From Lacrimispora defluvii (GTDB lineage Bacteria; Bacillota; Clostridia; Lachnospirales; Lachnospiraceae): a stretch of 64,000 nucleotides of DNA. Each line of letters starts with the position of its first letter. Positions within the stretch are counted from its first letter, which is position 1. Both the position numbers and the translations under genes were made by a program. The stretch covers positions 62,001 to 126,000 of the forward strand of contig JAAOXG010000018.1 of assembly GCA_013036995.1 (NCBI GenBank). Direction: 5' to 3'. This document shows positions 26,178-36,118 of the stretch, piece by piece. The notes beneath the pieces are model-generated. The model made no database searches. It had not been told where the DNA came from and was given only the letters and a program-made list of their open reading frames with translations.

Positions 26178-27347
26178 TTATTTATCAAATCTCATAACCT
26201 TTTTAATCAGGAACCGCAGCGGCTTGTAGCTAAACCCTTCCAGGGACTTTGCCACCTGTGTCATCTCCTCGCTGATCTTAATATGCTGGGGACAATGGGA
26301 TTCACACTTTTTACACTTTACACAGAGCGATGCATTGCGGGGTTCATTTTTAATGCTGGTCTGCATGATGTATTTGCCTTTGGACGCTAATTTTCCCTCT
26401 ATCTCCATGTCATTATAACAGGAAAAACAGGTTGGGATATCCACTCCCGCAGGACACGGCATACAATATTTACAACCGGTGCATGGAACCTTTATGGTCT
26501 GGTCAAGAATTTCCTTAACCCGTTTAAATAAATGAAAGTCCTCATCAGTAAAGGCGTTAACCTCCGTCTCGGATGCCACTCTGATATTTTCCTTTAACAT
26601 CTCCATAGAATTCATTCCTGAAAGCACAACCGTGACCTCTGGCTGGTTCCAAAGCCATTTAAATGCCCACTCTGCAGGTGAGCGCTTCACAGGAGCATTG
26701 TCCCAGATGGACTTCACCTCTTTTGGGAGATTAGTCACCAGCTTTCCGCCCCGCAGTGGTTCCATAACCATGACTGGGAGGCCTTTACTGGAAGCATACC
26801 GGATTCCCTCTATGCCAGCCTGTTTGTTCTCATCTAAATAGTTATACTGAAGCAGACAGAATTCCCATGGATAAATGTCTACCAGCCGGAAAAACTCATC
26901 TCTCCCTCCGTGGTAGGAAAAACCAATGTTTCTTATCTGGCCTTTATTCTTCTTTTCCTGGATCCATTCATTAATCCCCAGCTTTATCAGCCGGTTCCAT
27001 ACCGTCGTATCAGGCAGCATATGGATTAAGTAATAGTCGATATAATCTGTCTGAAGCCGTGTTAATTCGGTTAAAAAAATCCGGTCAAAGTCCTCATATT
27101 TTTTAATGGTGTGAGGAGGCATTTTAGTAGCAATCTTCACCCGTTCTCTGTATCCCTTAGAAAGCACCCTTCCTAAAACAACTTCGCTGTTTGGATAGAT
27201 ATATGCAGTATCAAAATAATTAACACCATGTTCGATCGCATAAATGATCTGCTTTTCCACTTCCTTTTCATCCCTGCTAAACCTCATGCAGCCAAACCCC
27301 AGCGTTGAAAGCTGGTCCTGATTTTTGGGATTGATCCGATACTTCAT
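26178..27347 (-). CDS. aldo/keto reductase with C-terminal 4Fe-4S domain
   Basis: A 389-residue protein. Residues 1 to about 280 are an aldo/keto-reductase barrel (GFGCMRFSRDE; NYFDTAYIYPNSE with the catalytic Asp and Tyr; DYYLIHML with the His). The C-terminus carries two cysteine clusters, CTGCKYCMPCPAGVDIPTC and CVKCKKCESHCPQ, for Fe-S binding. Such fusions are common in anaerobes and may take electrons from ferredoxin. It is downstream of the sugar ABC operon and ends at a strong terminator. The substrate is unknown; it could reduce or oxidise the imported sugar. Confidence 0.9.
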   Translation of the reverse strand: MKYRINPKNQDQLSTLGFGCMRFSRDEKEVEKQIIYAIEHGVNYFDTAYIYPNSEVVLGRVLSKGYRERVKIATKMPPHTIKKYEDFDRIFLTELTRLQTDYIDYYLIHMLPDTTVWNRLIKLGINEWIQEKKNKGQIRNIGFSYHGGRDEFFRLVDIYPWEFCLLQYNYLDENKQAGIEGIRYASSKGLPVMVMEPLRGGKLVTNLPKEVKSIWDNAPVKRSPAEWAFKWLWNQPEVTVVLSGMNSMEMLKENIRVASETEVNAFTDEDFHLFKRVKEILDQTIKVPCTGCKYCMPCPAGVDIPTCFSCYNDMEIEGKLASKGKYIMQTSIKNEPRNASLCVKCKKCESHCPQHIKISEEMTQVAKSLEGFSYKPLRFLIKKVMRFDK

Positions 27348-27432
27348 GCCTCATCCTCCTGAATTGGGATTTTTATTCTTATTATAATCCTTTCTGCTAT
27401 GATAGCAAGCAGATCCTTTCAGGAATATTTAA

Positions 27433-27867
27433 TTATTTTACCACACCTTTTTTCAATATGATATTGGCATACAGTTCACTTTCACCAGTCATAATCACAA
27501 CAGAGGAGTGATTCTTTGTCCGGTCGTAAAATTCCCACTTGTCAATTTCTTCAAAGCAGGCAGCCCCTCTCTCATCATGCTTTGCAACAATTTCCTTATA
27601 TTTGTCCCAGATGGGAGTTTTTACGTCATCACCGGGAACCACTCCCATCAGAGTAACCGGATGATCCACATAGGTATCAAGGGGAAACAGCTGTAAAATT
27701 GCATCCAGTATTTCTGGCACACCGTGGCCATCCAGACGGATCACCTTTTTGCCGTATGTATGGCCTGGAAAGTTTCCGTCTCCAATGGTAAGCTCATCGG
27801 TATGACCCATTTCACATAAAATCTTTAATAACTCGGGGCTGATAATTGATGGGATTCCTTTTAACAT
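27433..27867 (-). CDS. RbsD/FucU family sugar mutarotase
   Basis: A 144-residue protein with the FucU-type pattern GHTDELTIGDGNFPG near residue 21 and a C-terminal SELYANIILKKGV. Members interconvert sugar anomers (fucose or ribose). The length and C-terminal YANII pattern fit FucU better than RbsD. It follows the sugar-binding protein gene in the ABC operon, separated by a strong hairpin, and probably prepares the imported sugar for its kinase or dehydrogenase. Confidence 0.9.
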   Translation of the reverse strand: MLKGIPSIISPELLKILCEMGHTDELTIGDGNFPGHTYGKKVIRLDGHGVPEILDAILQLFPLDTYVDHPVTLMGVVPGDDVKTPIWDKYKEIVAKHDERGAACFEEIDKWEFYDRTKNHSSVVIMTGESELYANIILKKGVVK

Positions 27868-27891
27868 AATATTTTTCTCCTTTTCTCAAAG

Positions 27892-27917
27892 AGCGCTCTC
27901 CTGTCAAGGAGAGCGCT
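27892..27917 (-). terminator. intercistronic hairpin after the sugar-binding protein gene
   Basis: Perfect 11-base arms AGCGCTCTCCT and its complement around a four-base loop, between the binding-protein gene and fucU. There is no real T-run on the minus strand, so it is more likely an mRNA-stabilising or attenuating hairpin that keeps binding-protein mRNA in excess. Confidence 0.6.
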
Positions 27918-27923
27918 GCATAA

Positions 27924-29069
27924 TTAATCGTATAAGTTTTGTGAAATATCACTGCTGTCCATGTTGTCTTTGTTGTACCACTGGCTTCCTGTATCAACAT
28001 CTGCAACGGATTCTCCCTTTGCAGCTGCAACTGCCAGTTTTACAGTCTGATAACCGATTTCCACTGGGGCCTGGGTAACAGCGCCTGCCAGTTTTCCTGA
28101 TTTGATTGCATCTTTAATCATGGTTCCTGAGTCAAATGCAACACCAATTACATCTTTTCCTAATCTTCCTAAATTCTCGTCGCCGGTAATCAGACCTTCA
28201 CCGGTTTTTTGGTTGGAAGCAAAGATACAGATGGTATCTTCTTTGTTTAAAATGGTCTGTGCATCGGTAGTCATTAAGGAAGCTTCTACCTTTGAAGGAA
28301 CGGCAACATCAAGTATGACATCTGCTGAGTTTCCTTTGTCTGTCTTAGAATCCGTTACAAACTTATCATTGCCGGTGATACATACGGTTTTTCCGTCTGC
28401 CTTTATTAATTCTGTTATTTTGTCAATAAATCCAAGACCACGGCTGATAATAGACTCTGAGGTTGCATCCTGGTTCAATACGCCGATGCGGACGCTTTTT
28501 GATGACTTTGCAATTAAGTCTTTGATGAGCGGATAGGTGTTTTCTGCCGCAACTTCACCTGCCTTGTAATTATCTGTAGCTGCATTGGCAACAACAGCAC
28601 CCTTTGGTGCATCCGGAACACCGGAGTCAAATCCGATAATCGGTATTTTTGCATCCTGGGAAGATTTAATGCTATCGTTAAGTGCTGAAACATCAAGAGC
28701 TGCCAGTCCGATTGCTGCCGGTTTCATCTGAACTGCATTGTTCATCATCTGAACCTGTTGTGCAATATCTGATTCTGAATCCGGTCCCTGAAATTCCAGA
28801 TGTACGCCCAGTTCCCCAGATGCCTTCTGTGCTCCCTTATAAACCGCCTGCCAGTACTGGGACTGAAAGCCCTTTGCCACCATGTAAACGGTCATATCTT
28901 CCTTGCCTTTTGCTGCCTCAGTTGCTGCCTGGGTTCCTGCCTCTTTTGTTTTGCTTTCTGCCGCTGCTGTGGTTTTCACATCATTGGTAGAAGAATTGCT
29001 TGCGCAGCCGGCGGTCAGTGATGCCATCATAGCTGCTGTAATTAAAACGCCCCATACATTTTTTTTCAT
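27924..29069 (-). CDS. sugar ABC transporter substrate-binding lipoprotein (RbsB-like)
   Basis: A 381-residue lipoprotein with a signal peptide and lipobox LTAGC (Cys about 22), an Ala/Thr-rich linker, and a periplasmic-binding-protein type I fold (VYMVAKGFQSQYWQAVYKGAQ; MKPAAIGLAALD; IPIIGFDSGV). It binds the imported sugar outside the membrane and delivers it to the RbsC-like permease encoded next to it. The ligand cannot be read from sequence; the catabolic genes suggest a polyol or a related hexose. Confidence 0.92.
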   Translation of the reverse strand: MKKNVWGVLITAAMMASLTAGCASNSSTNDVKTTAAAESKTKEAGTQAATEAAKGKEDMTVYMVAKGFQSQYWQAVYKGAQKASGELGVHLEFQGPDSESDIAQQVQMMNNAVQMKPAAIGLAALDVSALNDSIKSSQDAKIPIIGFDSGVPDAPKGAVVANAATDNYKAGEVAAENTYPLIKDLIAKSSKSVRIGVLNQDATSESIISRGLGFIDKITELIKADGKTVCITGNDKFVTDSKTDKGNSADVILDVAVPSKVEASLMTTDAQTILNKEDTICIFASNQKTGEGLITGDENLGRLGKDVIGVAFDSGTMIKDAIKSGKLAGAVTQAPVEIGYQTVKLAVAAAKGESVADVDTGSQWYNKDNMDSSDISQNLYD

Positions 29070-29120
29070 TGTTTGCTTCCTCCTGATTTTTTATGTGAAT
29101 TCTTGCGAATTACACTGCGC

Positions 29121-30107
29121 TCAGCTCTTTCTCCTGTTACGGTACACATCGGCAAATACGGCAACGATGATGACCAGACCTGTGGCAACCTGCTGGTAGT
29201 GGGTCTGAAGTCCCACAAAGGGCAGCCCTGTCTTTAATACAGAAATAATAAATACACCGATCATGGTTCCGGCTATGGTTCCGATTCCGCCTGACATGGA
29301 AGTTCCGCCGATTACGACGCCGGCTATGGCATCCATCTCAAATCCGGCTCCGCCTCCCGGCAGCAGCGTGGAATATATGGTAGAATAGGCAAGTCCTGCA
29401 ATCCCTGCAAAGGTACCGCTGATAATATAGGCAATGATTAAATATTTATCCACATTTACGCCGGATAACCGGGTTGCTTCTTTGTTGCTTCCAAGAGATA
29501 AGATATAGCGTCCGGCCTTGGTTTTGTTCATCACCACTGCCATGATAACGGCAGCTGCAATCAGGAACAAAAAGCCGGTTGGAATTAAAAGTCCGCTTTC
29601 CGTTTTAATTTTAAATATGGCGCGGTACCAGCCTTCCGGATCAGAGCCTGATTTCCAGGTGACTGACTGGGCTCCTGTGATAATGGAGCCGATTCCTTTT
29701 GAAAGCATCATGGTTCCAAGGGTTGCAATAAAGGGCGGAAGCCCCATTTTTGCTACCAGCAGGCCATTTACAACACCAAATGCAGTTCCGATTAAGATAC
29801 AGATAATAATCACCAGCCATATGGGAAATCCCATATTTACGCTTAAGTATCCTGCAACCAGACCGGACATGGTAAGCACGGTTCCGATGGATAAATCGAT
29901 TCCGCCGGTTGCAATTACAAAACAGATGCCGATTGCCATAAATCCAATATAATAAGAGGCATCAAAAATATTTACCATGGTGTTATAGGTTGCAAATCTG
30001 GGATTCATGATTCCGAATGCCAGGTAAATTACAATGAGCGCCAGCAATGCTACCAGCCTCTGGGTTCCTATCGCCTTGATTAGCGGGTTATTTTTCAGTT
30101 TTTCCAT
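29121..30107 (-). CDS. sugar ABC transporter permease (RbsC-like)
   Basis: A 328-residue permease with 8-10 hydrophobic helices and the family segments ATGGIDLSIGTVLTMSG and GGTSMSGGIGTIAGTMIG. It forms the membrane channel of the ribose-type importer. Its start overlaps the end of the ATPase gene by 20 bases and has AGGAGG before the ATG. Confidence 0.94.
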   Translation of the reverse strand: MEKLKNNPLIKAIGTQRLVALLALIVIYLAFGIMNPRFATYNTMVNIFDASYYIGFMAIGICFVIATGGIDLSIGTVLTMSGLVAGYLSVNMGFPIWLVIIICILIGTAFGVVNGLLVAKMGLPPFIATLGTMMLSKGIGSIITGAQSVTWKSGSDPEGWYRAIFKIKTESGLLIPTGFLFLIAAAVIMAVVMNKTKAGRYILSLGSNKEATRLSGVNVDKYLIIAYIISGTFAGIAGLAYSTIYSTLLPGGGAGFEMDAIAGVVIGGTSMSGGIGTIAGTMIGVFIISVLKTGLPFVGLQTHYQQVATGLVIIVAVFADVYRNRRKS

Positions 30108-31611
30108 TGCTGACCTCCTGATTTCTCATGGTAGCAGAAGCCATGATCCGCTCCTGCGACACCTCCTCGATTGGGATTTCATCGGTAATACGTCCTTCAC
30201 ACATTACGATGACCCTGTCACTCATACGCAAAATTTCAGTCATTTCCGACGAGATCATAATGATGGATTTCCCCTGTTTTACCAGCTCATTCATCAGTTG
30301 ATAGATCTCGCTTTTTGCTCCGACGTCAATTCCTCTTGTGGGTTCGTCAAAAATAAGAATATCGCAGTTTTTAATCAGCCATTTGGCAATTACCACCTTC
30401 TGCTGGTTTCCACCCGACAAATTCACCACCATCTGGTCTACGCTGGGAGTTCTGGTATTTAACAGATTAACATAATGCTCTGCCTGCTGATGCTCTTTCT
30501 TCTTATCGATGAATGCGCCTTTCATGAATGATGAGAGGGAAGCCATGGTGGAGTTTTCCGCAACGGATTTAAACACCACAAGTCCATAACGCTTCCGGTC
30601 CTCTGACAGATATCCGATTCCCTGATTGACCGCATCCTCTGTTGTCTTTATCTCTGCTTTCCTGCCATTGATGAAGATCTCTCCCCCATCTTTTCTATCT
30701 GCTCCGAAAATAGCTCTGGCTGTTTCTGTTCTGCCCGCTCCCATTAATCCGGAAAAGCCCAGGATTTCACCTTTTCTCAGTTCAAAGCTCACATCTTTTA
30801 CCATTTTACCTGCGCTTAGATGTTCCACTTTTAAAACGACCGGGGCATCCTCTTTTACACTGCCAGCCTGTTTCGGCTCTTCGTAAATCACCCGGCCTAC
30901 CATCATATTGATGATGTCGTCCTTGGTACAGTCTTTTGTTGTCAATGTGCCCACATAGGTTCCGTCACGCATGACAGTCACCCGGTCTGTAATCACTTTA
31001 ATTTCATCCATCCGGTGGGAGATATAGATGATTCCCATCCCCTTGGAACGCAGATCCCGGATAATTTTAAACAGCTCTTCTATCTCTGTTTCCGTCAGTG
31101 CCGCAGACGGCTCATCAAACACAATCAGTCTGGCATCTCTGGAAATTGCTTTCGCTATTTCACACATCTGCTGCCGCCCTACGGTTAAATTCCCCATTAC
31201 CTCAGAGGGGTCGATCTCAATATTGAGACGCCCAAACAACTTCTTTGCCTCTTTGTTCATCATGGAATCGCTGATAAATCCACTTTTCATCATTTCCCGG
31301 CCAATAAACAGATTCTGGGCCACTGTTAAGTGATTCATCATATTCAGTTCCTGATGGACAATGGCAATTCCGGCTTCCTGGGCCCTGGCTGGAGTGGTAA
31401 AATTCACTTCCTGACCCTCAAATTCAATGGTACCGGAATCTTTAGAATAGATGCCTGTAAGGATTTTCATCAGAGTGGATTTCCCCGCTCCGTTTTCCCC
31501 CATCAGTGCATGAACCTCTCCTGCTTCTACCTCCAGATCTACGTGATCCAAAGCATGTACCCCTGGAAAGGACTTGTCAATCCCCTTCATTCTCAGCATA
31601 ACCCTGCCCAC
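30088..31611 (-). CDS. sugar ABC transporter ATP-binding protein (RbsA/MglA-like, two ABC domains)
   Basis: A 507-residue double ATPase. The first domain has Walker A GENGAGKST, LTVGRQQMCEIAKA signature region and Walker B LIVFDEPSAAL. The second domain has a degenerate Walker A (GLMGAGRTE) but a good LSGGNQQKVVIAKW signature and FDEPTRGIDVG, the usual asymmetry for this family. A GTG at 31611 is the likely start; an ATG at 31599 is also possible. It is the first gene of the importer operon, with a TATAAT-like -10 upstream. Confidence 0.93.
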   Translation of the reverse strand: MGRVMLRMKGIDKSFPGVHALDHVDLEVEAGEVHALMGENGAGKSTLMKILTGIYSKDSGTIEFEGQEVNFTTPARAQEAGIAIVHQELNMMNHLTVAQNLFIGREMMKSGFISDSMMNKEAKKLFGRLNIEIDPSEVMGNLTVGRQQMCEIAKAISRDARLIVFDEPSAALTETEIEELFKIIRDLRSKGMGIIYISHRMDEIKVITDRVTVMRDGTYVGTLTTKDCTKDDIINMMVGRVIYEEPKQAGSVKEDAPVVLKVEHLSAGKMVKDVSFELRKGEILGFSGLMGAGRTETARAIFGADRKDGGEIFINGRKAEIKTTEDAVNQGIGYLSEDRKRYGLVVFKSVAENSTMASLSSFMKGAFIDKKKEHQQAEHYVNLLNTRTPSVDQMVVNLSGGNQQKVVIAKWLIKNCDILIFDEPTRGIDVGAKSEIYQLMNELVKQGKSIIMISSEMTEILRMSDRVIVMCEGRITDEIPIEEVSQERIMASATMRNQEVSNGKTEK

Positions 31612-31667
31612 ATTCTCACTCTCCGCTTCTTTTTGTCTGAAACACTTTGTTTTGTTCTCATGAGTCC

Positions 31668-31673
31668 ATTATA
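31668..31673 (-). promoter_or_regulatory. putative -10 box of the ABC importer operon
   Basis: A TATAAT on the minus strand about 57 bases upstream of the ATPase start. The expected -35 region is poor, consistent with activation by the YesN-like regulator. Confidence 0.4.
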
Positions 31674-31733
31674 TCGGAATAAAAAATTTCTAATATAGAG
31701 GATCTTACAAAAAAAGAAGAAGATTTTACTTTC

Positions 31734-32708
31734 TTAAAACGGGAAGAGCAGCTTCTGGTTCTCATCGGTATAAATGTTGTCTGCAGTAATCACCTCCGTA
31801 TCGCAGTATATATTTTTATCAGGCTTTTTCCCCCGCACGGATTCTACCGCAGTCTGGATCCCGATATATCCCATATTAAAGGGCTTTTGTACAATCAGAG
31901 TATCAATGATCCCCTCTTCTAAATACTGAATTCCTTCAATATCATTATCAAAGCCTACCACATGCACCTTCCGGCTTAAATTCATCTCCCGGATCGCTCT
32001 TGCAACCCCAACAGTGGAATAAAGATTAAGCCCTGCTATCAACGTGATGTCTGGATTGGTCCTCATCAGTTCTCTTGTTTCTTCATATGCCTGGTTGTAG
32101 TCGGAATTGCTGTACAGAACCATTTTGATCTTGTCCTGATCCTCCCCCAGCCCTTCCCTAAGTCCTTCCTCCCGTTCTATGGCTGTGGAGGAACCTTTTA
32201 CATGGGAAACGACAGCAATTTTGGTATCCGGCCCCACATAATCCCGCATCTTCTGCCCCATTTGAAGACCTGCGTTACGATTGTCTGTACCAATGTAGGT
32301 TTCCTCAAGATTCTGATCCAGTTTGGAATCGATAAGAATGAGTTTAATTCCTGCATCTGTCACCTGTTTTACACAATCCGTCATCTCGGAATAGCGTATG
32401 GGAGCAAGCGCGATGGCATCGGGCTTCATCTTTACTGCCTCTTCAATGTATCTTTTCTGGGTCTCATAATCATTTTCCTCATCCGGAGCCATAATCACCA
32501 AATTGGCCTGATATTCCTTACCTGCACTTTTTGCGCCGGATATCATGGACATCCAGAAGTCATTTGTCTTGTCCTGGACCTTGGGTATAAAGACGATTTT
32601 AACCGTTTTCTTCTCACCGAACTCATCCAGTAAAAAAACGCCTGAAAGGAAAGAAACAGCAAGAGTTAAGAACAGAATTCCTAATAGTGCATTTTTATGT
32701 TTCTTCAT
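31734..32708 (-). CDS. membrane-anchored sugar-binding protein of the YesM/YesN sensor
   Basis: A 324-residue protein with one N-terminal hydrophobic helix (about 8-27) without a lipobox, followed by a type I periplasmic-binding fold (DFWMSMISGAKSAGKEY; KPDAIALAPI; VHVVGFDNDIEG). It is the third gene after the response regulator and the kinase, overlapping the kinase stop by 14 bases. In such clusters the binding protein docks on the kinase's outer domain to report sugar presence, so a sensing role is more likely than transport. Confidence 0.85.
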   Translation of the reverse strand: MKKHKNALLGILFLTLAVSFLSGVFLLDEFGEKKTVKIVFIPKVQDKTNDFWMSMISGAKSAGKEYQANLVIMAPDEENDYETQKRYIEEAVKMKPDAIALAPIRYSEMTDCVKQVTDAGIKLILIDSKLDQNLEETYIGTDNRNAGLQMGQKMRDYVGPDTKIAVVSHVKGSSTAIEREEGLREGLGEDQDKIKMVLYSNSDYNQAYEETRELMRTNPDITLIAGLNLYSTVGVARAIREMNLSRKVHVVGFDNDIEGIQYLEEGIIDTLIVQKPFNMGYIGIQTAVESVRGKKPDKNIYCDTEVITADNIYTDENQKLLFPF

Positions 32709-34461
32709 TCACATCCTCCATACGCCGGTAAGGGATGGTAATGGTCACAGTCGTCCCCTCCCCTTCCCTGCTGTCCACGCTTAAACCATATCCGGGTCCA
32801 TAATACATGTTAAGGCGGTCCTGAATATTTTTCATTCCCACACCGTTATGCTTCTGATCTGCTTTCTTCTGAAAAATGCAGTTAAGAGCTTCTTTTGTCA
32901 TACCAACCCCATCATCCATAACCTTTAATATCACGGTTTCATCCTGCCTGTATCCGAAGATGAGAATATTGCCCTGCTCTGTTTTATACTTTAATCCATG
33001 GTACAGGGCGTTTTCCACCAATGGCTGTAAAACCAGCTTGACAATGGCGCACTCCATAACCTCTGAGTCAACCCGGATATCAAAAGCCACCTTGTCTTTA
33101 TACCTCATCTGCTGGATCAGCAAATAGTTTCTGGTATATTCAAGCTCCTGCCACACTGTCACATAGATGTTGGAATTGCCGATTGCCTGACGGAAAAATC
33201 TGGCAAGAACAGAGGTCATATTGATAGCCTGCTCCGAATCCTCCGTTTCGATCAGCCAGATAATGGAATCTAATGTATTGTAGAGAAAATGGGGATTGAT
33301 CTGTGACTGCAGCGCTTTTAACTCGCTCTTCCTTTTTTCCGCCTGCTCCTTGCTGTTTTTCTTCATCAGCTCATCAATCCGTTCGGTCATGCTGTTAAAG
33401 GAATGGGTCAGGCTGGAGATCTCATCCTCTCCTGCCGTTTCAATACTCACCGGTTGGAATTTTCCTTCCTGCACCTCCTTCATGGCTGCCTGAAGCTGTT
33501 TGATGGGCTTCGTAATTTTGGCCGACAGAAAGACTGCAAACAGGCATGCCAGCAATATCAGAAGAAATGCGGCTCCGGTATACATGGTCTTCATGGCCAC
33601 TTCGTTCCCTGCCAGCTCTGAGGTGTAGTTTACGCCCACGATGGTCCAGCCTGTTTTTTTTGAATGAAACGGGGTATAAATCTTATTCTCCCCATTTTCA
33701 TCAACATGGGTAAGACTGGTTTTGCTGGCTGATACTTCTTTTAAAAGTTCTTTTTTTACCCCGCTTAGAATCAGCTGCTGCTGGGAGTGATAGACGATTT
33801 CCCCTTTTCTGTCAAGGATATATACATACCCCTTGTTGCCCAGGCTGATGGACTCGCATAAATCATTGATTACGTCATAATTTAAATCAATAACCAGCAG
33901 TCCTTCCACACGTCCCGTAGCCGGATTGGTAATCCCCCGGCTTAGGGTTACCACCCATTTATAATCGTTCTTTACCAGATTCTGTACGTGTGAGGAGGAA
34001 ATAAGGATTTTGCTTTCCGCCATTTTTGCATCCTGATACCATTCTTTGTCCTTAAGCCTTGCCCGTAAGTTTAGGCTGTCACTTCCATTGTTGATAAAAT
34101 ATCTCCCATTGTCTCCAAGAACGGCAATGTTATAAATATCTGTTCTGGCATGGAGGATGGTCTGGAAGGCTTCTTTTAAGCCTTCTCCGGTTTCTGTTCC
34201 CTCATCGAACAAATATCCGGTTATATCCCGGTTGTTCATAATCACCTGGGAGATGTTTTCCATGTAGTCAATGTAGTTTTCAATGTTAAAGTTGACCTGT
34301 TCAATCAGCTGTCTGCTGTTTTTTTCCGAATTGTCCATCAGATTGCTTTTGGTAAACCGTATGGAGAAGAACAGGAACACCGTTACGGTTAAAAGAACCA
34401 GAAGAGAGAAATAAATGATCATATTGGTCCGTATACTTTTAAACCTGACTTCAATTCTCAT
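32695..34461 (-). CDS. YesM-like sensor histidine kinase
   Basis: A 588-residue kinase: helix (about 13-32), extracellular Cache-like domain (about 35-290), second helix (about 290-312), HAMP, then a His_kinase domain with NPHFLYNTLDSI (phospho-acceptor His) and HATPase with LVENALYHGLKY, DDGVGMTKEA and GVGMKNIQDRL. It phosphorylates the YesN-like regulator encoded just upstream, whose stop overlaps its start by 11 bases. It probably responds to sugar through the anchored binding protein. Confidence 0.93.
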   Translation of the reverse strand: MRIEVRFKSIRTNMIIYFSLLVLLTVTVFLFFSIRFTKSNLMDNSEKNSRQLIEQVNFNIENYIDYMENISQVIMNNRDITGYLFDEGTETGEGLKEAFQTILHARTDIYNIAVLGDNGRYFINNGSDSLNLRARLKDKEWYQDAKMAESKILISSSHVQNLVKNDYKWVVTLSRGITNPATGRVEGLLVIDLNYDVINDLCESISLGNKGYVYILDRKGEIVYHSQQQLILSGVKKELLKEVSASKTSLTHVDENGENKIYTPFHSKKTGWTIVGVNYTSELAGNEVAMKTMYTGAAFLLILLACLFAVFLSAKITKPIKQLQAAMKEVQEGKFQPVSIETAGEDEISSLTHSFNSMTERIDELMKKNSKEQAEKRKSELKALQSQINPHFLYNTLDSIIWLIETEDSEQAINMTSVLARFFRQAIGNSNIYVTVWQELEYTRNYLLIQQMRYKDKVAFDIRVDSEVMECAIVKLVLQPLVENALYHGLKYKTEQGNILIFGYRQDETVILKVMDDGVGMTKEALNCIFQKKADQKHNGVGMKNIQDRLNMYYGPGYGLSVDSREGEGTTVTITIPYRRMEDVNEET

Positions 34462-36043
34462 AGCTGCCTTTCCGGTTCCTTCTTAAGCCTGCATACTCTT
34501 TCGGTGTCTTTTCCGTTGCCTTTTTAAATATGGCACTGAAATAGTTGGCATCGTTGTATCCGCATTTTTCCGCAACCTCGTAAGTCTTTAAGGATGTATT
34601 TTCCAAAAGCTCCATGGCTTTTTCCATCCGCTTCTTTGTCAATGCCTCCACAAAGGTCATACCAGTATAATTTTTAAAGGCAGAGCTGAAATAGCTGACA
34701 CTGATGGCCAGTTTTTCACATATCTCCTGGAGAGACAGGCTGCAGTCCGAATAATGGCTGTTGATGTATTCCAGCGCTGCTACCGCCTGATGATCCCCGT
34801 AGTTGCCCCGGTTGCTGTTTACAATCTCCAGTGCCGTATGAAAAAAGTCCAGCACTTTTTCTTCCATCTGGGAAATATAAGTGCAGCCAAACAGTCCGGA
34901 TATAATCTCCTGTTCTTTTAAGAAGAACTGGTCTTCCACAAGATTGAGCCGCTCCAGAAAATTCATGACTGCAAGGATCAGACTCTGGTAGATCACCACA
35001 ACTTTATTTCTGGTAACCCAGTTGACCTGGCATTCCGTCCGGATCTGTGCAATCTCCATTTTAATCTCTTCTTCCAGATTGCTTCTGACTGCAAGTACAA
35101 TCCGTTTTTCCCGTTCTCCTTCACTCAGTAACCCCTGTGCACTGAGTCTGTACTTTTGAAACCTGTCCCATTCATAGATTCCCGGCTCCCGTTCCAGATA
35201 AAGATACTCCTTCATCTCCATAGCCTTTTCATAAGAAAAGCTGAGTCCGCTTAAATTAAATACACAGGTTCCCACCAGGCAGTAAACCGTTTTTCCCATT
35301 TTTTTAAGAATGAGGTCTGCAGATTCATTGCAGATTACTGCAATCTCCTTTTTCATCTGGGAGCTGTTTTTCTTCTTCACATAAAGAAGAAGCTGACCAT
35401 CATCATCTTCGGTCACAAGCACATCTTCATTCCATTTTTCCCGGACTAAGTCCGCCATCTGGGTTATTTCCTTTTTTTCTTCCTGATTCCTGGGACAAAG
35501 GAGCGCTGCGCAGTAACATTCACCGGTAAAATCAATGTGAAATTCTTTCAGTTTTTCCCCGATCTGGTCCTCATGAATCCGTCCCTGCCCAAGCTGAAGC
35601 AGAAACTGGTTTTTTAAAAGGGGGTAACTCCCTTCATAATAGGTTCTGACCTGGAGATTCTCCGCTTCTCCATCCAGGATCTTTTTTGCTTCCTTCAGCT
35701 TTTCTATCAGTTCCCCTGCAGTAACCGGCTTTAGCACATAGGAAAGTACATGGTATTCCACCGCTCTTTTGGCATATTCGAATTCGTCGTAGCCGGTTAT
35801 AATTACCGCTTTTGTACATTTTCTGCTTTCATATAAATACTTCGCCAGTTCAAGACCATCTACATAAGGCATGCAGATATCCGTAAGCACAAGATCTACC
35901 GGCTCTTTCTCCATAAAGCTGATGGCTTCTTTTCCGTTTTCGCAGGTTCCTGCCAGTTCAAACCCCAATGATCCCCATGGTATTCTCTGTGAAATCCGTT
36001 CTCTTATTAAAATTTCATCATCAACCAACAATACCTTATACAT
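34451..36043 (-). CDS. YesN-like response regulator with AraC output
   Basis: A 530-residue regulator. The receiver (about 1-120) has VDDEILI, phospho-acceptor Asp in VLTDICMPYVDG, and Lys in VLKPVTAGEL. A long middle region is followed by a C-terminal AraC-type double helix-turn-helix (about 425-525; SLSLQEICEKLAISVSYFSSAFKNYTG). It probably activates the ABC importer operon and perhaps the upstream catabolic operon. An inverted-repeat hairpin separates it from the aldo/keto reductase gene. Confidence 0.93.
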   Translation of the reverse strand: MYKVLLVDDEILIRERISQRIPWGSLGFELAGTCENGKEAISFMEKEPVDLVLTDICMPYVDGLELAKYLYESRKCTKAVIITGYDEFEYAKRAVEYHVLSYVLKPVTAGELIEKLKEAKKILDGEAENLQVRTYYEGSYPLLKNQFLLQLGQGRIHEDQIGEKLKEFHIDFTGECYCAALLCPRNQEEKKEITQMADLVREKWNEDVLVTEDDDGQLLLYVKKKNSSQMKKEIAVICNESADLILKKMGKTVYCLVGTCVFNLSGLSFSYEKAMEMKEYLYLEREPGIYEWDRFQKYRLSAQGLLSEGEREKRIVLAVRSNLEEEIKMEIAQIRTECQVNWVTRNKVVVIYQSLILAVMNFLERLNLVEDQFFLKEQEIISGLFGCTYISQMEEKVLDFFHTALEIVNSNRGNYGDHQAVAALEYINSHYSDCSLSLQEICEKLAISVSYFSSAFKNYTGMTFVEALTKKRMEKAMELLENTSLKTYEVAEKCGYNDANYFSAIFKKATEKTPKEYAGLRRNRKGSYEN

Positions 36044-36118
36044 ATAACTATCCCCTCATATCTCCAATAAGCACTACAGTCAGTATGCGCAGTTTCCAGA
36101 AAAGAAAATAGCAATAAG

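Noticed and set aside
27892-27917. Full operon terminator between the binding protein and fucU
   Set aside because: There is no T-run on the transcribed strand, and fucU clearly belongs to the same locus; an internal mRNA hairpin is more likely.
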